Below, one piece after another: positions 54,256-64,000 of a stretch of DNA of 64,000 nt. The stretch's first letter is position 1. Each line of letters opens with the position of its first letter. Source of the DNA: Pararge aegeria (Eukaryota > Arthropoda > Insecta > Lepidoptera > Nymphalidae); NCBI RefSeq assembly GCF_905163445.1, contig NC_053204.1, positions 7,013,501-7,077,500 on the forward strand, given 5' to 3'. A program made the translations under genes and the position numbers. The notes below the pieces were generated by a model, which did not search any database, was not told the origin of the DNA, and saw only the letters and a list, made by a program, of their open reading frames with translations.

Positions 54256-57200
54256 ATGTTTCCGTCGTGCATGTCTTTGCTGCCGCGTCGCAACGAGCCG
54301 CGACCGGCGCGTCCCGGCCAGGCGCCCGTCGTGCTCAACGTCTACGACATGTACTGGACCAACTGGTGAGTTGTTACGCTATTCGTGCTACTATTAATTT
54401 TAATTACCATTTATTTATTTTACATCTAGATGGAACGAGATAATGATCAAAAGCTTTTAACAGTCCACTGACGACTTAAACTTAAGGAGCTTGACCACTA
54501 GCGGCCGTATCATATAATTAAATTGCCGGTGTGTTGACGTTTAGCGAATGCAGCCGCACGTTTAGCACAAAATCAGGTTATAAATAAATATACTACGACA
54601 ATACACACATCGCCATCTAGCCCCAAACTAAGCGTAGCTTGTGTTATGGGTACTAAGATGACTGATGAATATTTATATGAATTACATACATAAATACCTA
54701 GAATATACATATAAACACGCAGACACTGAAAAACATTCATGCTCATCACATAAACATTTTCCAGTCGTGGGAATCGAAACGGCCTTGGACTCAGAAAGCA
54801 GGGTCGCTGCAAACTGCGCCAATCGGCCGCCGGTTATGCGAGTAATCTAAGAGCACACCAGCGGCGCTCTCAACCGGAATCCGAAAGAGTCGCTGTGACC
54901 GAATACGGTTAGAACTGATTGACAGACCACTGGGGGAATAAAGGCCTCTCCCAACTGGAGGATTTGCTCAATCCCCACGCTGGGCAGGCGGGTTGATGAT
55001 AGCAGTAGATCCGTTTTATTCCCTTAGTCGCCTAGTACGAAACCCGCCGCAAGAAGAGGGGTGGTCTTCTTCTGTTTCTGGGCCTTTTCCGCACGTGGTT
55101 GGTCTGGAACCGTCCGTTGTACGTATTGCCTTTGATGCGGCTCCCCGCTGGATCACTCCAGCCAGCCGAGCTCACTCCAGAAGCTTAGCAGGCCGCCCAG
55201 GTCGCCGAGTGCTTCATGGAGTGTCGCTTGCTGAGGAGCCAAAGTGTGCTGCGCGTTGTTCTGCACCTCCATGGCATTGGAGCATTACGTGTATCGGTGT
55301 TTCTTCCGTCTCCAGTTCTCTATGCAGAGCATGCACTCTGCATAGAGGACTGTCAGTTATACCTAAAATGAAAAGGTGTTTGTTTAGTGGGCAGTGCCCT
55401 GTTATTATACCTACAACTGTCCTTAGTTTAAAGAAGAGGGGTGGTGAAAACTGTACTGTGATCTGCCGTCACCACACGGCACCTGGAACCACATGGAACT
55501 AGATGGAACTACGTATTTTATGGATAGCTATAAGACAAATTAATGAAATATTAACATTATAAAATACATAGTATTAATATAGTGTCATCGTCATCATCAT
55601 CAACAGCCCACAAGCGTCCACTGCTGAAGATAGGCCTTTCCAAGATCGAGCCACCGCACACGGTCCTCCGCCTTTCTCATCCAGCCGCTTCCAGGCACCT
55701 TTTTAAGGTAATCTGTCCAGCGGGCTGGAGGTCGTCCCACACTGCGCTTACCGATTCGCGGTCTCAACTCCAGAACACGACTGCCCCAACGGCCATCGGT
55801 CCTACGACAGACATGACCCGCCCACTGCCACTTAAACTTGCTTATCCTATGAGCTATGTCGGTGACCTTGGTTCTTCTATGGATTACGTCGTTGCGAATT
55901 ATATCCCGAAGAGATACTCCCAGCATAGATTAATTAATATAGTGTACCATAGTGATACTCTGCGGATATTGAAGTAGGTAAAGGTCATTCAAAATTCTCA
56001 CAGTACCTCAACAATTCACGGAACAATGCTGTCCACCCGTCATGGAATTGAGCATTGTTGTTCTAGAGCGCATTGAATGACGACAATGAACGCGGTATAG
56101 GTGCCATGCTTCGTGCAACAGTGTTACAGGAAGGGAGCACGAATAATTTATTTTTATCGTGGACGAAGGTTATTGTCTTTTTGAGAACTATACAACACAA
56201 TTGGTTATGAAGAGTGTGTGATGTGAGTGCCGAAATATAAGTTCTCTTGGGCCATAAACAATCGCATTTTTTTACGTTAACTTTGAAGTTGGATTTTTTT
56301 CACAGTTTCAAGCGGCTGTTAAATGATATTTGAAGGTTTTAATTTGAACTCGATACGAGATAACGGGTTATACATACAGAGTAGTTTTAGTAGTGGGAGA
56401 GCAGAGCTCGTTTGCCACAATTCTTAATTTCCTGGTAAAAACATGCACACTTATGCCTCAGTTTTATGGACACAGTGCGGGCCTTTGCAAGACGTCATCC
56501 TGACCTGCCTTGCTCTGTTTATAGGTGTTGGTTTTCCTCTTACCACAAGGTGAGCCATCTGCCTTGTCCATCAATAGCCTAGTAGGTGTCCAAGCCCTTG
56601 AGACCGGAACGCAGCATTGCAACAATAAATAAAATATAAATATACTACGACAATACACACATCGCCACCTAGCCCCAAAAAAAGCGTGGCTTGTGGTATG
56701 GGTACTAAGATAGCTGTTGAATATTTTTATGAATATAATACATAAATACTTATAATATACATATAAACACCCAGACACTGAAAAACATTCATGTTCATCA
56801 CACAAACATTTTCCAGTTGTGGGAATCGAACCCACGACATTGGACTCAGAGAGCAGGGTCGCTGCAAACTGCGCCAATCGGCCGTCAGTGCAATCGGTCA
56901 ACAATGCTTTTTGCATACTTCCCCGGACAAGCTCTGTCTCCAATACCTCTAGTACTAATAGAGTCTCGATGCTTAACAGCAAATGCCCACTTGTCGTCAG
57001 GTACACAGCGGGCGCGGGCGTGGGCGTGTTCCACAGTGGGGTGCAGGTGCACAGCTCGGAGTGGGCGTACGGCGGGCACCCGTACGCGTTCACGGGCGTG
57101 TTCGAGATCACGCCGAGAGACGAACGCGAACTCGGCGAGCAGTTCCGCTTCAGGTAAATATCGGACACTGCCTCGTTGGTCTAGTGAGCAGCATGCTCAT

Positions 57201-60200
57201 AAACTCTCTTTGTCGTATGTCTAGTATTCATGAGTGAAAGAAAACTATAAGATATTAATTATTCACAATTCTCGCAGGTGAGATTCGACTGTTGGTGGTT
57301 GGTGCTACTAATACCATCTACTGCAATCACCAATCCGTCTACCCAGTGTGGTGGTTATTAGCAAACCTACTCGCTGTTCGTTCAGTGTTAAGAAGCATCC
57401 TATATTGAGTGTCAGCGGCGCTGTGCGGCGGTTTGTCTGCTAACTATAGTAGCAGACAAATTTACATTCGAAAAGTTACTTTATTTAATCAGCTTCTTTT
57501 GTTCTAAATGCAGTAAACAATGTTTTATTTATTTATTACTGGTGTAGTAAACTATACTGGTGTAGTTTATCATTATTTATTATTTATTATTCCTTGTTAG
57601 GGCGTGAAGGAATGACGGTATTTAATGCAATAATACGAAAGTACCTGTAAACCACCCTTTAGAATTTAAGGTTTTTCAAGGACGAAAAGCCAATTACTTT
57701 TCTTTCTTTCGACTAACTCTTTGCCAAAAATATAAATTGCTTAATGAGGGCGTGAAGTAAACATTAACAAAGAAAAACACATTAAGTATGGAATGTTTAG
57801 AGTTACTGTAGGGGCGGGGCTATCGTTGTACGACGATAAAAATATCACTGTATATTTATTTGCCAGAGGTTTTATTCATCAACCAGCGGTTGTCTGGAGG
57901 AGATCGCTTCAAGCGATAAGGCCGCCTTTGCGCTTATATATTTATTTACCTTTTGTTTTGTTTAATTTGATTTTTTCTGTATGTACAATAAAGACTTTCT
58001 ATCTGTCTACCAATCCGCACTGAGCCAGCGTGGTGGACTACGGCCTTAACCCCTTCTCATTGTGGGAGGAGACCCGTGCCATGTAGTGGGACGGTATATG
58101 GTTTAAAGTGACGATTATGTGATCTATCTATCTTTCTGCTTGGTACGATTCCCGGGTTTTTTTTTCGATTTTCCTCCACAGAAGTTCTTATGACGCCGAT
58201 TTCCTTACTCCAGACTGGTAGATAACTAGCCTGGTTGGGTTGTGAGTTCTACGCCTGATCACTTTTTAGTCGTGTCGGATCTAACGTCCCATCGGACTGC
58301 GAGAGTCAGGGAATGGAGAGTGCAACAGTGTGTGCAAAGACGAGTGGTCTTTACACACACACTGTTGATCAGTATATCTCCAGCGTAGTCTGACAAGGTT
58401 GCTTGGAAGCATCCGGCTCCGCTTTCATCTCTCACAAGATAGAAAAATTTGGAAAATCCAAAAGTGCACGACTCATAATGCTCATTTAATTATCAAATAT
58501 TGAAAAAAAAAAACATGTCATTCAAAATTAGTTGCCGAAAAAACAGCTGTACTAGGAAGGTACTGCACAAGCGCCCCTGGTGGAATAAATGTACATAATA
58601 TCTATAGATATCGATATATCACCATCCATGTTAATTTTACATGGATATATATATAGATATACAGTCTTGCAGTTTTCGTTTTTTATTCATTGCAATTAAA
58701 CTACACTGAATTAATTAATCATTCGCATTCAGTGACCTACAATCGTCGATTAGATTTTTTTTTTTTTAAATTTTACTCAAATAATGGATTTTTTCACAAG
58801 TTAGAGTGTTTTCGGGTTTCACACATGACGGACAGGAAAATTTTTTGACCTATTTTGGTGTTTTTTTCCAATTCTATTGCAGTAAATCAATTTTTTAAAA
58901 GTATGGAATTAATCTCCATTAAATTATCTCGATAATAGTATGCAAAATATCTTGATTCCGTGAACTAACAAGGCTATAATAATAAAAATAGCCGCCGAAA
59001 TGAGGCGAAAAAAATTTTTCGATCGTAAAGCACTCTCTGATGCTTCGCATCATGAGTCGTGCAAAATGAATGTTAAAATATAAAATGTAAATTTTTGATG
59101 TTGGAAAAGAGCAACTGCTGAGTTCCTTCTCGGTAGAATCTGCCTTCCGAACCGGTGGTAGAGTCACTACACACAGACAGACTTGACGTTCCAAAAGTGC
59201 TTATATTATGAATAGTTGGAAATTCCCTCTGCACGGCTAGCATGGGCAGTTGACAATTATCCCCGGGAAGAAAAAAAAGTCATCTTCTCCCACTGCCTTA
59301 TCAAGTCTCAGAACATAGGCGCACAAGTGGAAATAATCAATACTTATAATAAAACTGTATTTGGACGAATTCTGTATATTCTATTTGCTTTATATTTTTA
59401 TTTAATTGCCGATTTTTATTTAATTTTTGTCTGTCTGTCACCGCAGAGCATGTGTCTCTTCTAAAAATGTGAAGGGCCGTGGCTTTCCCAGTGAGGCTTT
59501 CTACACGCCTTTGAAAACATAAAGATCAGGCATGCAGGTTTCCTCGCGATGTTTTCCGCCACCGCTAAAGCAAGTGATATTTAATTGCTTAAAACAGTAA
59601 ACCTACATATTTGCAGACAAAGCGTGCACATCGGCTACACAGACTTCAGCGAGGAAGAGGTCAGACGGCTCGTCACAGAATTGGGCAAACAGTTCCGCGG
59701 TGACAGGTAAATATAACTCTCCGGCGGAATGGTGTAGCTTTGTAAACGAGAGATTCCTTTTTTTTTTGGCGTTGTGGAATAGCTTCATTGCTACCTCCAA
59801 TCCTTGTGCAGGACGGAGGTTATGTGGTACTCCCCCCTCTAAAGGGGTATACCCAGATTAAAAACCACCACGGCATGTCCCTCTTGTTGGCTTTGTTGGA
59901 CGCCCGGGAGGGAACCCGTTGTATACCTCCCGGACGAAAAAAAACGGGAGATTCCTGCGAATCTCGGGTTTGGGGAATTTTATGGACGTATCACTCACAT
60001 CAAATCTAAATTGCCTTTATTTTGTAACTTCTTAATATTTTGAGATTTTGTTTATTCATTGTTATTAGGTACACAAAACAGGTAATAACTAAAAGTTGAT
60101 CCAAATATGCATGTGTTAACAAGTTTAGTTCTAAGCTACAAACCAAAGTATGTGTACACAACTTGGAATTAAATTAAACAAAAAGTTAAGATAAAATTAA

Positions 60201-62097
60201 AGTTGAAACAAAAAAGAAACACTTAAATAATAATATACATATTATTTCCCTTATGTGGAATAAATAGTGCTTAATAATTTGATTTTTAAAAATATTTAAT
60301 CTTTTGTTAAAAATGACAATATTATGATTACTTGATACTAAATTATTATAAAGGCGGCGCATGCGAACGATGGGATTGTTGGCTTTGTTGGACGCCCGGG
60401 AACCCGTTATATACCTCCTGGACGAGAAAAAACGGGAGATTCCGGCGAATCTCGAGTTTGGGAAATTTAATGGACGTATCACTCACATCACATCTAACAG
60501 AGCACGGGTCTCCTTCCACAATGAGAAGGCGTTAAGGCAGTAGTCCACCACGCCGGCTCTGTGCGGATTGGTGGACTAAAAGGTCAAAGGACACACCTTT
60601 GAGAACATTATGTAGAACTCTCAGGCATGCAGGTTTCCTCACGATGTTTTCCTACACCGTTGGAGCAAGTGATATTTCAATTACTTAAAACGCACAAAAC
60701 CTAGAAAATTAGTGGCGCGTGATGAGATTCGAACTCGGCCTCCCGCCAATGATCTACCCAATGCGCTATTAACGCTTTTTGTGCTTGTTTTTGTGTTTAA
60801 TAATAAAAGTGTATTCAAATATCCATCCAGCCGTCCATACAGACTTTCGCATTTTTAATATTAGTAGGACAAGAATCAGCAATTTTTCTGTTAATGATGT
60901 GGATAACGAATCTTTGAGATGTCTCTCAATAAGTTCAAAGTTTATATAAAACGTAAGCTTACAGAAAAATCCTATTATAGTATTAAGGGATTACATGTAT
61001 GATAAAAAAACTTGGGTATGAATTGCTCTTACTTCATAGCTCAACGTTAACTGGACTGTGAGATGGTGATAACAAAAAAAAACCTGGCTAAGTTAGTTGT
61101 GGGCTCTTCTTAGGCCAGAGCGCGTTTGGAACCTAGCTTTAGTTTCAAGTTAACGAATGCAGTTATCACCATCACTAACATTACTGTAACATGTTAAATG
61201 TATGAACGCTTCATAAGTACTTACCTTTCATAAGGTCGACTTACGCATGTCCGGTGTGGAGTAGTACGTGTAATTCGAATTATACGAAACTACAAGTAGT
61301 ACAAAATAAAGCATAAAAATCCGCTCTTTAAATTACCTCTTTCCGAAACAATCTTTCGTCCTTACATAATCTTATTAAATTACCTACCTTGAAAGCTGTC
61401 ATACTGGATAAATACAAAAAGTTATTATTTACTAGCTGTTGCCCGCGATTTCGTCTGCGTTTGATTTTGTTTATGATGTGGCGTTCAATTTAGTTGTAGT
61501 TCTAAAAATATTTAAAGTATTCAGTATCGCTAAGCCTTAAATGAGGGGTTTGCTGCTGTCCGCTGATGAGTACTGTCCTCTATCTCCAACCACATTCATC
61601 AGATCAACACAAAGTTTGGGCAAAATTAAACACATATTATAACCTCTGTAGTACAAAAATAATTATTCAAATCGGTTATAATTTGTCGGAGTTATGGTGT
61701 AAAATCGTCAAACACTTTCATCCCCTCTCCCAAAGGAACCGAGCTTAATGTCGGCATTAAAAGTATCCTATATTACTTCTATCACTTCCAAAAATATGCG
61801 TACAAAGTTTCATGAGGATCGTTTAAGTAGTTTTTGCGTGAAAGCGTAACAAACAAACTTACATTGGCATTTATAATATTAGTAGGGATAGGGATTTGTT
61901 TAACCTAGGCTAGTAACTAGGATATGAAATGTAATACAATTATTTAATTAGTAAAGATATTTTTGAAACAAACAAACAAACAATAAGGTCTACATGAATA
62001 AAACATTTTTGAATTTGAATTCGAATAAACTATTCCTATTTTCAGGTACCACCTTATGAACAACAATTGTAATCACTTCACGTCCGCGTTTTGTCTG
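54256..62097 (+). CDS. DESI2: DESI2/PPPDE-type isopeptidase, 5' four exons (3' end outside window)
   Basis: Exons 54256-54365, 57001-57153, 59617-59706 and 62046-62097 join in frame (GTGAGT, GTAAAT, GTAAAT and GTAAGT donors) and give 135 residues, about 70 percent of the usual protein. PPPDE peptidases are papain-like cysteine isopeptidases that remove SUMO or ubiquitin. The catalytic His is in GVFHSGVQV (H48) and the Cys in HLMNNNCNHFTSAFC (C126). Other family blocks are VVLNVYDMYWTNWYT, EWAYGGHPYAFTGVFEITPR and VHIGYTDFSEEEVRRL. VVLNVYDMYW and YGGHP point to DESI2 rather than DESI1. The start MFPSCMSLLPRR is chosen because the frame further upstream runs into LINE sequence; ttgcag at 54232-54237 may be an acceptor for a 5' UTR exon. 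The C-terminal part (expected CGxEIPRWVNRLA) is not found before 64000. Confidence 0.95.
54588..54832 (-). mobile_element. SINE family A, full length
   Basis: It runs from tacacacatcgccatctagc to ctgcgccaatcggccgcc, in DESI2 intron 1. Five bases of the B box are deleted (gggaatcgaaacggcc). Confidence 0.88.
54930..55495 (+). mobile_element. LINE 3' region (cctctcccaac family) interrupted by another LINE piece
   Basis: Left part ggcctctcccaactggagga, caatccccacgctgggcagg to 55065; right part gatctgccgtcaccacacgg after 55446. The two are contiguous in the relative at 1978-2175. Confidence 0.7.
55051..55445 (-). mobile_element. Inserted LINE RNase H-domain fragment with 15-bp target duplication
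   Basis: The 15-base direct repeat aagaagaggggtggt is at 55051-55065 and 55431-55445. Between them the minus strand encodes RTVVGIITGHCPLNKHL, ILGITDSPLCR and EETPIHVMLQC, the end of a LINE RNase H domain, followed by a broken GDLGGLLSFWSELGWLE-type ending. The frame is shifted by a 20-base duplication. Confidence 0.7.
55578..55935 (-). mobile_element. RTE-type LINE 3' end, longest ORF tail
   Basis: The minus strand reads MLGVSLRDIIRNDVIHRRTK, VTDIAHRISKFKWQWAGHV, CRRTDGRWGSRVLELRPR and IGKRSVGRPPARWTDYLKKV without a break to the stop at 55600, so this is one of the younger RTE copies here. Confidence 0.88.
56637..56887 (-). mobile_element. SINE family A, full length
   Basis: From cacatcgccacctagcccca to ctgcgccaatcggccgtcag, ending 113 bases before DESI2 exon 2. 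Confidence 0.9.
57885..58010 (+). mobile_element. LINE 3' UTR with stem-loop
   Basis: ggttgtctggaggagatcgc, ttcaagcgataaggccgcct and the end atgtacaataaagactttct; directly followed by a SINE B fragment (58010-58100). Confidence 0.78.
59085..59215 (+). mobile_element. LINE 3' end (accggtggtagagtcacta family)
   Basis: Same as 7105-7262: gttggaaaagagcaactgct, gaaccggtggtagagtcact and cttgacgttccaaaagtgct. Confidence 0.7.
59885..60495 (+). repeat. Direct repeat of ~120 bp, 490 bp apart
   Basis: Segments 59885-60005 and 60375-60495 share ttggctttgttggacgcccg, gggagattcctgcgaatctc (variant ggcgaatctc) and ttatggacgtatcactcaca. They flank an AT-rich stretch in DESI2 intron 3. The first unit has an extra gggag block. 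Confidence 0.8.
60490..60780 (-). mobile_element. SINE family B, full length
   Basis: Plus strand: gagcacgggtctccttccac, gtagtccaccacgccggctc, cacacctttgagaacattat, aggcatgcaggtttcctcac and a tRNA-like head (gagattcgaactcggcctcc). Confidence 0.82.
60905..61245 (+). mobile_element. CR1-like LINE 3' end
   Basis: gagatgtctctcaataagtt, aagcttacagaaaaatccta, gatggtgataacaaaaaaaa, ggctcttcttaggccagagc; ends near cataaggtcgact. Confidence 0.78.
61432..61888 (-). mobile_element. Non-autonomous Helitron
   Basis: Minus strand TCCCTACTAATATTATAAAT to GGGCAACAGCTAG, flanked by A and T as expected. It serves as the uninterrupted reference for the copy at 62488. Confidence 0.8.
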
Positions 62098-62487
62098 GTA
62101 AGTGTGTTACTAAACTAAATTATTGTAGTAGTTGAGTTTTTTGTGACAGAGCCCGTTCGTGCGAAGTACTACCACACTGAATATAGCTTTGGAGCGGGGT
62201 ATGCATAAAGCAGCAAAGACGACTTAAAATGGAAATATCCTAACCAGTGGCGTGCATAGAGGGCACGCACAGATATATAAAATAAAGAGAATCTCCAGTA
62301 CGCGTTATAAAAAAACAGGATATAGGCATTCTAAGAGTTATATGAAACCTACCCTTAACTACAAGTAGTGCAAAGTAAAGCATTAAAAACCGCTCTTTCC
62401 GAACCAATCTTTTGTCCTTGCGTTATCGTATTAAATTACCTACCTCGAAAGCTTTCATACTGGGGCAATACAAAAAGTTATTATTTA

Positions 62488-62667
62488 CTAGCTGTTGCCC
62501 GCGACTTAGTCTGCGTTTGATTTTGTTTGCTAAAGTATTCAGTATAGCTAAGCCTTAAATGAGGGGTTTGCTGCTGTCCGCTGAGGAGTTCTGTCCTCTA
62601 TCTCCAACCGCATTCATCAGATCTACACAAAGTTTGGGCAAGATTGAACACATATTATAACCTCTGT
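62488..62667 (-). mobile_element. Helitron copy interrupted by a hAT element
   Basis: It is collinear with 61432-61650 (ctgttgcccgcgacttagtc, ggggtttgctgctgtccgct, acattcatcagatc-like block) and stops at cctctgtag, where hAT-like sequence begins. Confidence 0.85.
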
Positions 62668-62714
62668 AGTAGTGTTGCCCAAATGCAAGAACAAGACGAG
62701 ACTTAGCCAGTCTT

Positions 62715-62815
62715 GGTCTTGGTCTTGCGCCAATACACCTGGTCTTGGTCTTGGTCTTGGTCTTGCGCTCCCAGTCTTGGTCTTGGTCTTGGTCTTGCAG
62801 CAAGAGTCTTGCAAG
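62715..62815. repeat. (GTCTTG)n subterminal array of the hAT element
   Basis: Runs of ggtcttggtcttggtcttg with interruptions. Similar sequence recurs at 63900-64000, inside the same element. Probable transposase-binding repeats, by analogy to other hAT elements. Confidence 0.75.
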
Positions 62816-63248
62816 TCTTGCAATTACCTATTAGTCTATTACTATTTATTAAAGTTTACTTTAAATCTTAGAAAAACGTATTAGAATTGGAACATTGTGA
62901 GCTTGAATTAACATAGCCATAGTAAAGATCAAGCAGATTAATAAATAACTGAAGATTTGATAAGAAATTCGAAAAATCAACTGACCTATATGTCGTTTTC
63001 CATGGAAGTAACTGTTTCTTAATAAACATTTATGATTTATAAGCTTACATTTGCTAAAACATGTAAAAAAACAAATTAATTACAATAACTTGACTGTATT
63101 TTAAAGAACAATACTTATCTGTCTAGAAAGAGATTGCACCCTCAACTTATAAGAAATCTTAATAAAAGAGTTTTACGATTTATCATTTATTTGAATAAAA
63201 AATAAAATACAACACAAATCAACAGCTTTATCATTAGGTTATGATACT

Positions 63249-63464
63249 TTATATCAATTCTTTTGACCAAGAATTAATACAAAGTAACCATCTGGCTGAC
63301 TCATCACTTAACCTATTTCTATGTTTTCTAATTACTAATGATGCTTTAGAAAATAACCTCTCAGCAGGTACTGAAGTTGCAGGTATTGAGAGAAAATCAC
63401 GGGCCATTTTCGATAAAATCGGATACTCTGTCTCATGCGTCCTCCACCAATCTAAAATCACCAA
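63249..63464 (-). CDS. hAT transposase C-terminal dimerisation domain (last exon)
   Basis: The frame encodes about 71 residues with the hATC signature: YPILSKMARDFLSIPATSVP, then AERLFSKASLVIRKHRNRLS and WLLCINSW. A splice acceptor (AAGTTTCAG) precedes it at 63466-63467, so it is probably the last exon. It is uninterrupted. The catalytic RNase H-like core was not found upstream to 64000, so the transposase is incomplete or continues outside the window. Confidence 0.88.
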   Translation of the reverse strand: MVILDWWRTHETEYPILSKMARDFLSIPATSVPAERLFSKASLVIRKHRNRLSDESARWLLCINSWSKELI

Positions 63465-64000
63465 TCTGAAACTTATTTATTCTTTGGAACACCTGTAGGT
63501 ACTCTTAAAATTCGAAATTATTTTGCATGAATAGTGTCAAATGTTATGATTTCGGCGCGGCGGCAACGATTGTTTTAGATTTCAAAAGAAGCCGCCGGCG
63601 CGTGTATCATAACCATGTACTTCCGAAAAGCGGCAAATTTCTTTGAGAAGTAAGTACAAAACCTTTGATGCCGCATTATCAAAGTGCCGATGGTTAAAAC
63701 ATAACTATGCATGCACTCAGTTTGATTTTAATAGATATTTTTTTATTCGCTATGTTTATGGTATTAGTCGTAATGCGCATAGGTCCAGTTTTTCATATTC
63801 TTTGATATAGTTTTTTGCGTCTCATAGAATTCCTAAGCGTACCTACCTACCTATACACCGAACTGTTACACCTAACTACTCCGTGAAATAGCGCTAAGTC
63901 CTAGCTGCAAGACGCAAGAGTCTTGCAGGCTATGTCTTGTTCTTGCTCAAGTCTTGCACGGTCAGTCTTGGTCTTGGTCTTGCTAAAAAAACCCGGTCTT

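Larger units (their letters stand above)
62668..64000 (-). mobile_element. hAT transposon, truncated by the window end
   Basis: It begins tagtgttgcccaaatgcaag, a good match to the hAT terminal pattern YAGNGNTGNCCAA. It contains a transposase C-terminus on the minus strand and GTCTTG-rich subterminal repeats. The other end is not in the window. Confidence 0.8.

Noticed and set aside
54993..55502. 169-residue ORF on the plus strand
   Set aside because: It is antisense to a LINE RNase H fragment and spans two repeat boundaries.
56464..57168. 234-residue ORF on the minus strand and overlapping plus-strand ORFs of 135 and 112 residues
   Set aside because: They are shadows of SINE A and of DESI2 exon 2; the exon frame with splice sites explains the coding signal.

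Overview
This is eukaryotic nuclear DNA, almost certainly from a moth or butterfly (Lepidoptera). Genes have GT-AG introns of 0.1 to 5 kb. The intergenic and intronic DNA is AT-rich and packed with repeat types familiar from lepidopteran genomes: tRNA-derived SINEs, TC...CTAG Helitron-like elements starting with an ACTAATATTATAAATG-type motif, 3' ends of RTE-, CR1- and RNase H-bearing LINEs, fold-back MITEs and a hAT element. There is no bacterial, viral or CRISPR content.

Layout. 1-3.1 kb: decayed LINE, SINE and Helitron-like sequence. 3.1-4.8 kb (+): a compact locus with three consecutive reading frames that appear to share one exon: a 72-residue single-pass membrane protein, a 66-residue twin-CX9C protein resembling the complex I assembly factor NDUFAF8, and full-length PIG-M (GPI mannosyltransferase 1). 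6.85-8.44 kb (-): complete two-exon Tim10. 9.7-9.9 kb (-): a possible 51-residue membrane microprotein. 10.95-15.35 kb (+): complete three-exon UPF0488/C8orf33-family gene. 15.6-16.9 kb (-): two exons of a trypsin-fold protein that seems catalytically dead. 20.3-21.1 kb (-): two unassigned exon-like segments. 21.6-38.1 kb (-): complete 15-exon delta-COP (coatomer delta, 503 residues), whose first coding exon is only the ATG. 38.7-40.9 kb (+): weak evidence for a small spliced gene. 41-54 kb: essentially all repeats. 54.26 kb to beyond the window (+): DESI2/PPPDE-type deubiquitinating/deSUMOylating isopeptidase, four exons present, C-terminus outside the window. The window ends inside a hAT transposon that landed in a Helitron copy.

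The genes are mostly housekeeping functions of the secretory pathway (PIG-M, delta-COP) and mitochondria (Tim10, NDUFAF8-like). They do not form one pathway. The observations most worth checking are the overlapping three-frame locus at 3.1-4.8 kb, a tandem array that multiplies the exon 7 splice donor of delta-COP, the ATG-only coding exon, a minisatellite with higher-order structure inside a delta-COP intron, and several datable nested transposon insertions. All gene models were built by hand from splice sites and reading frame; exon lengths sum to whole codons for every gene called complete.
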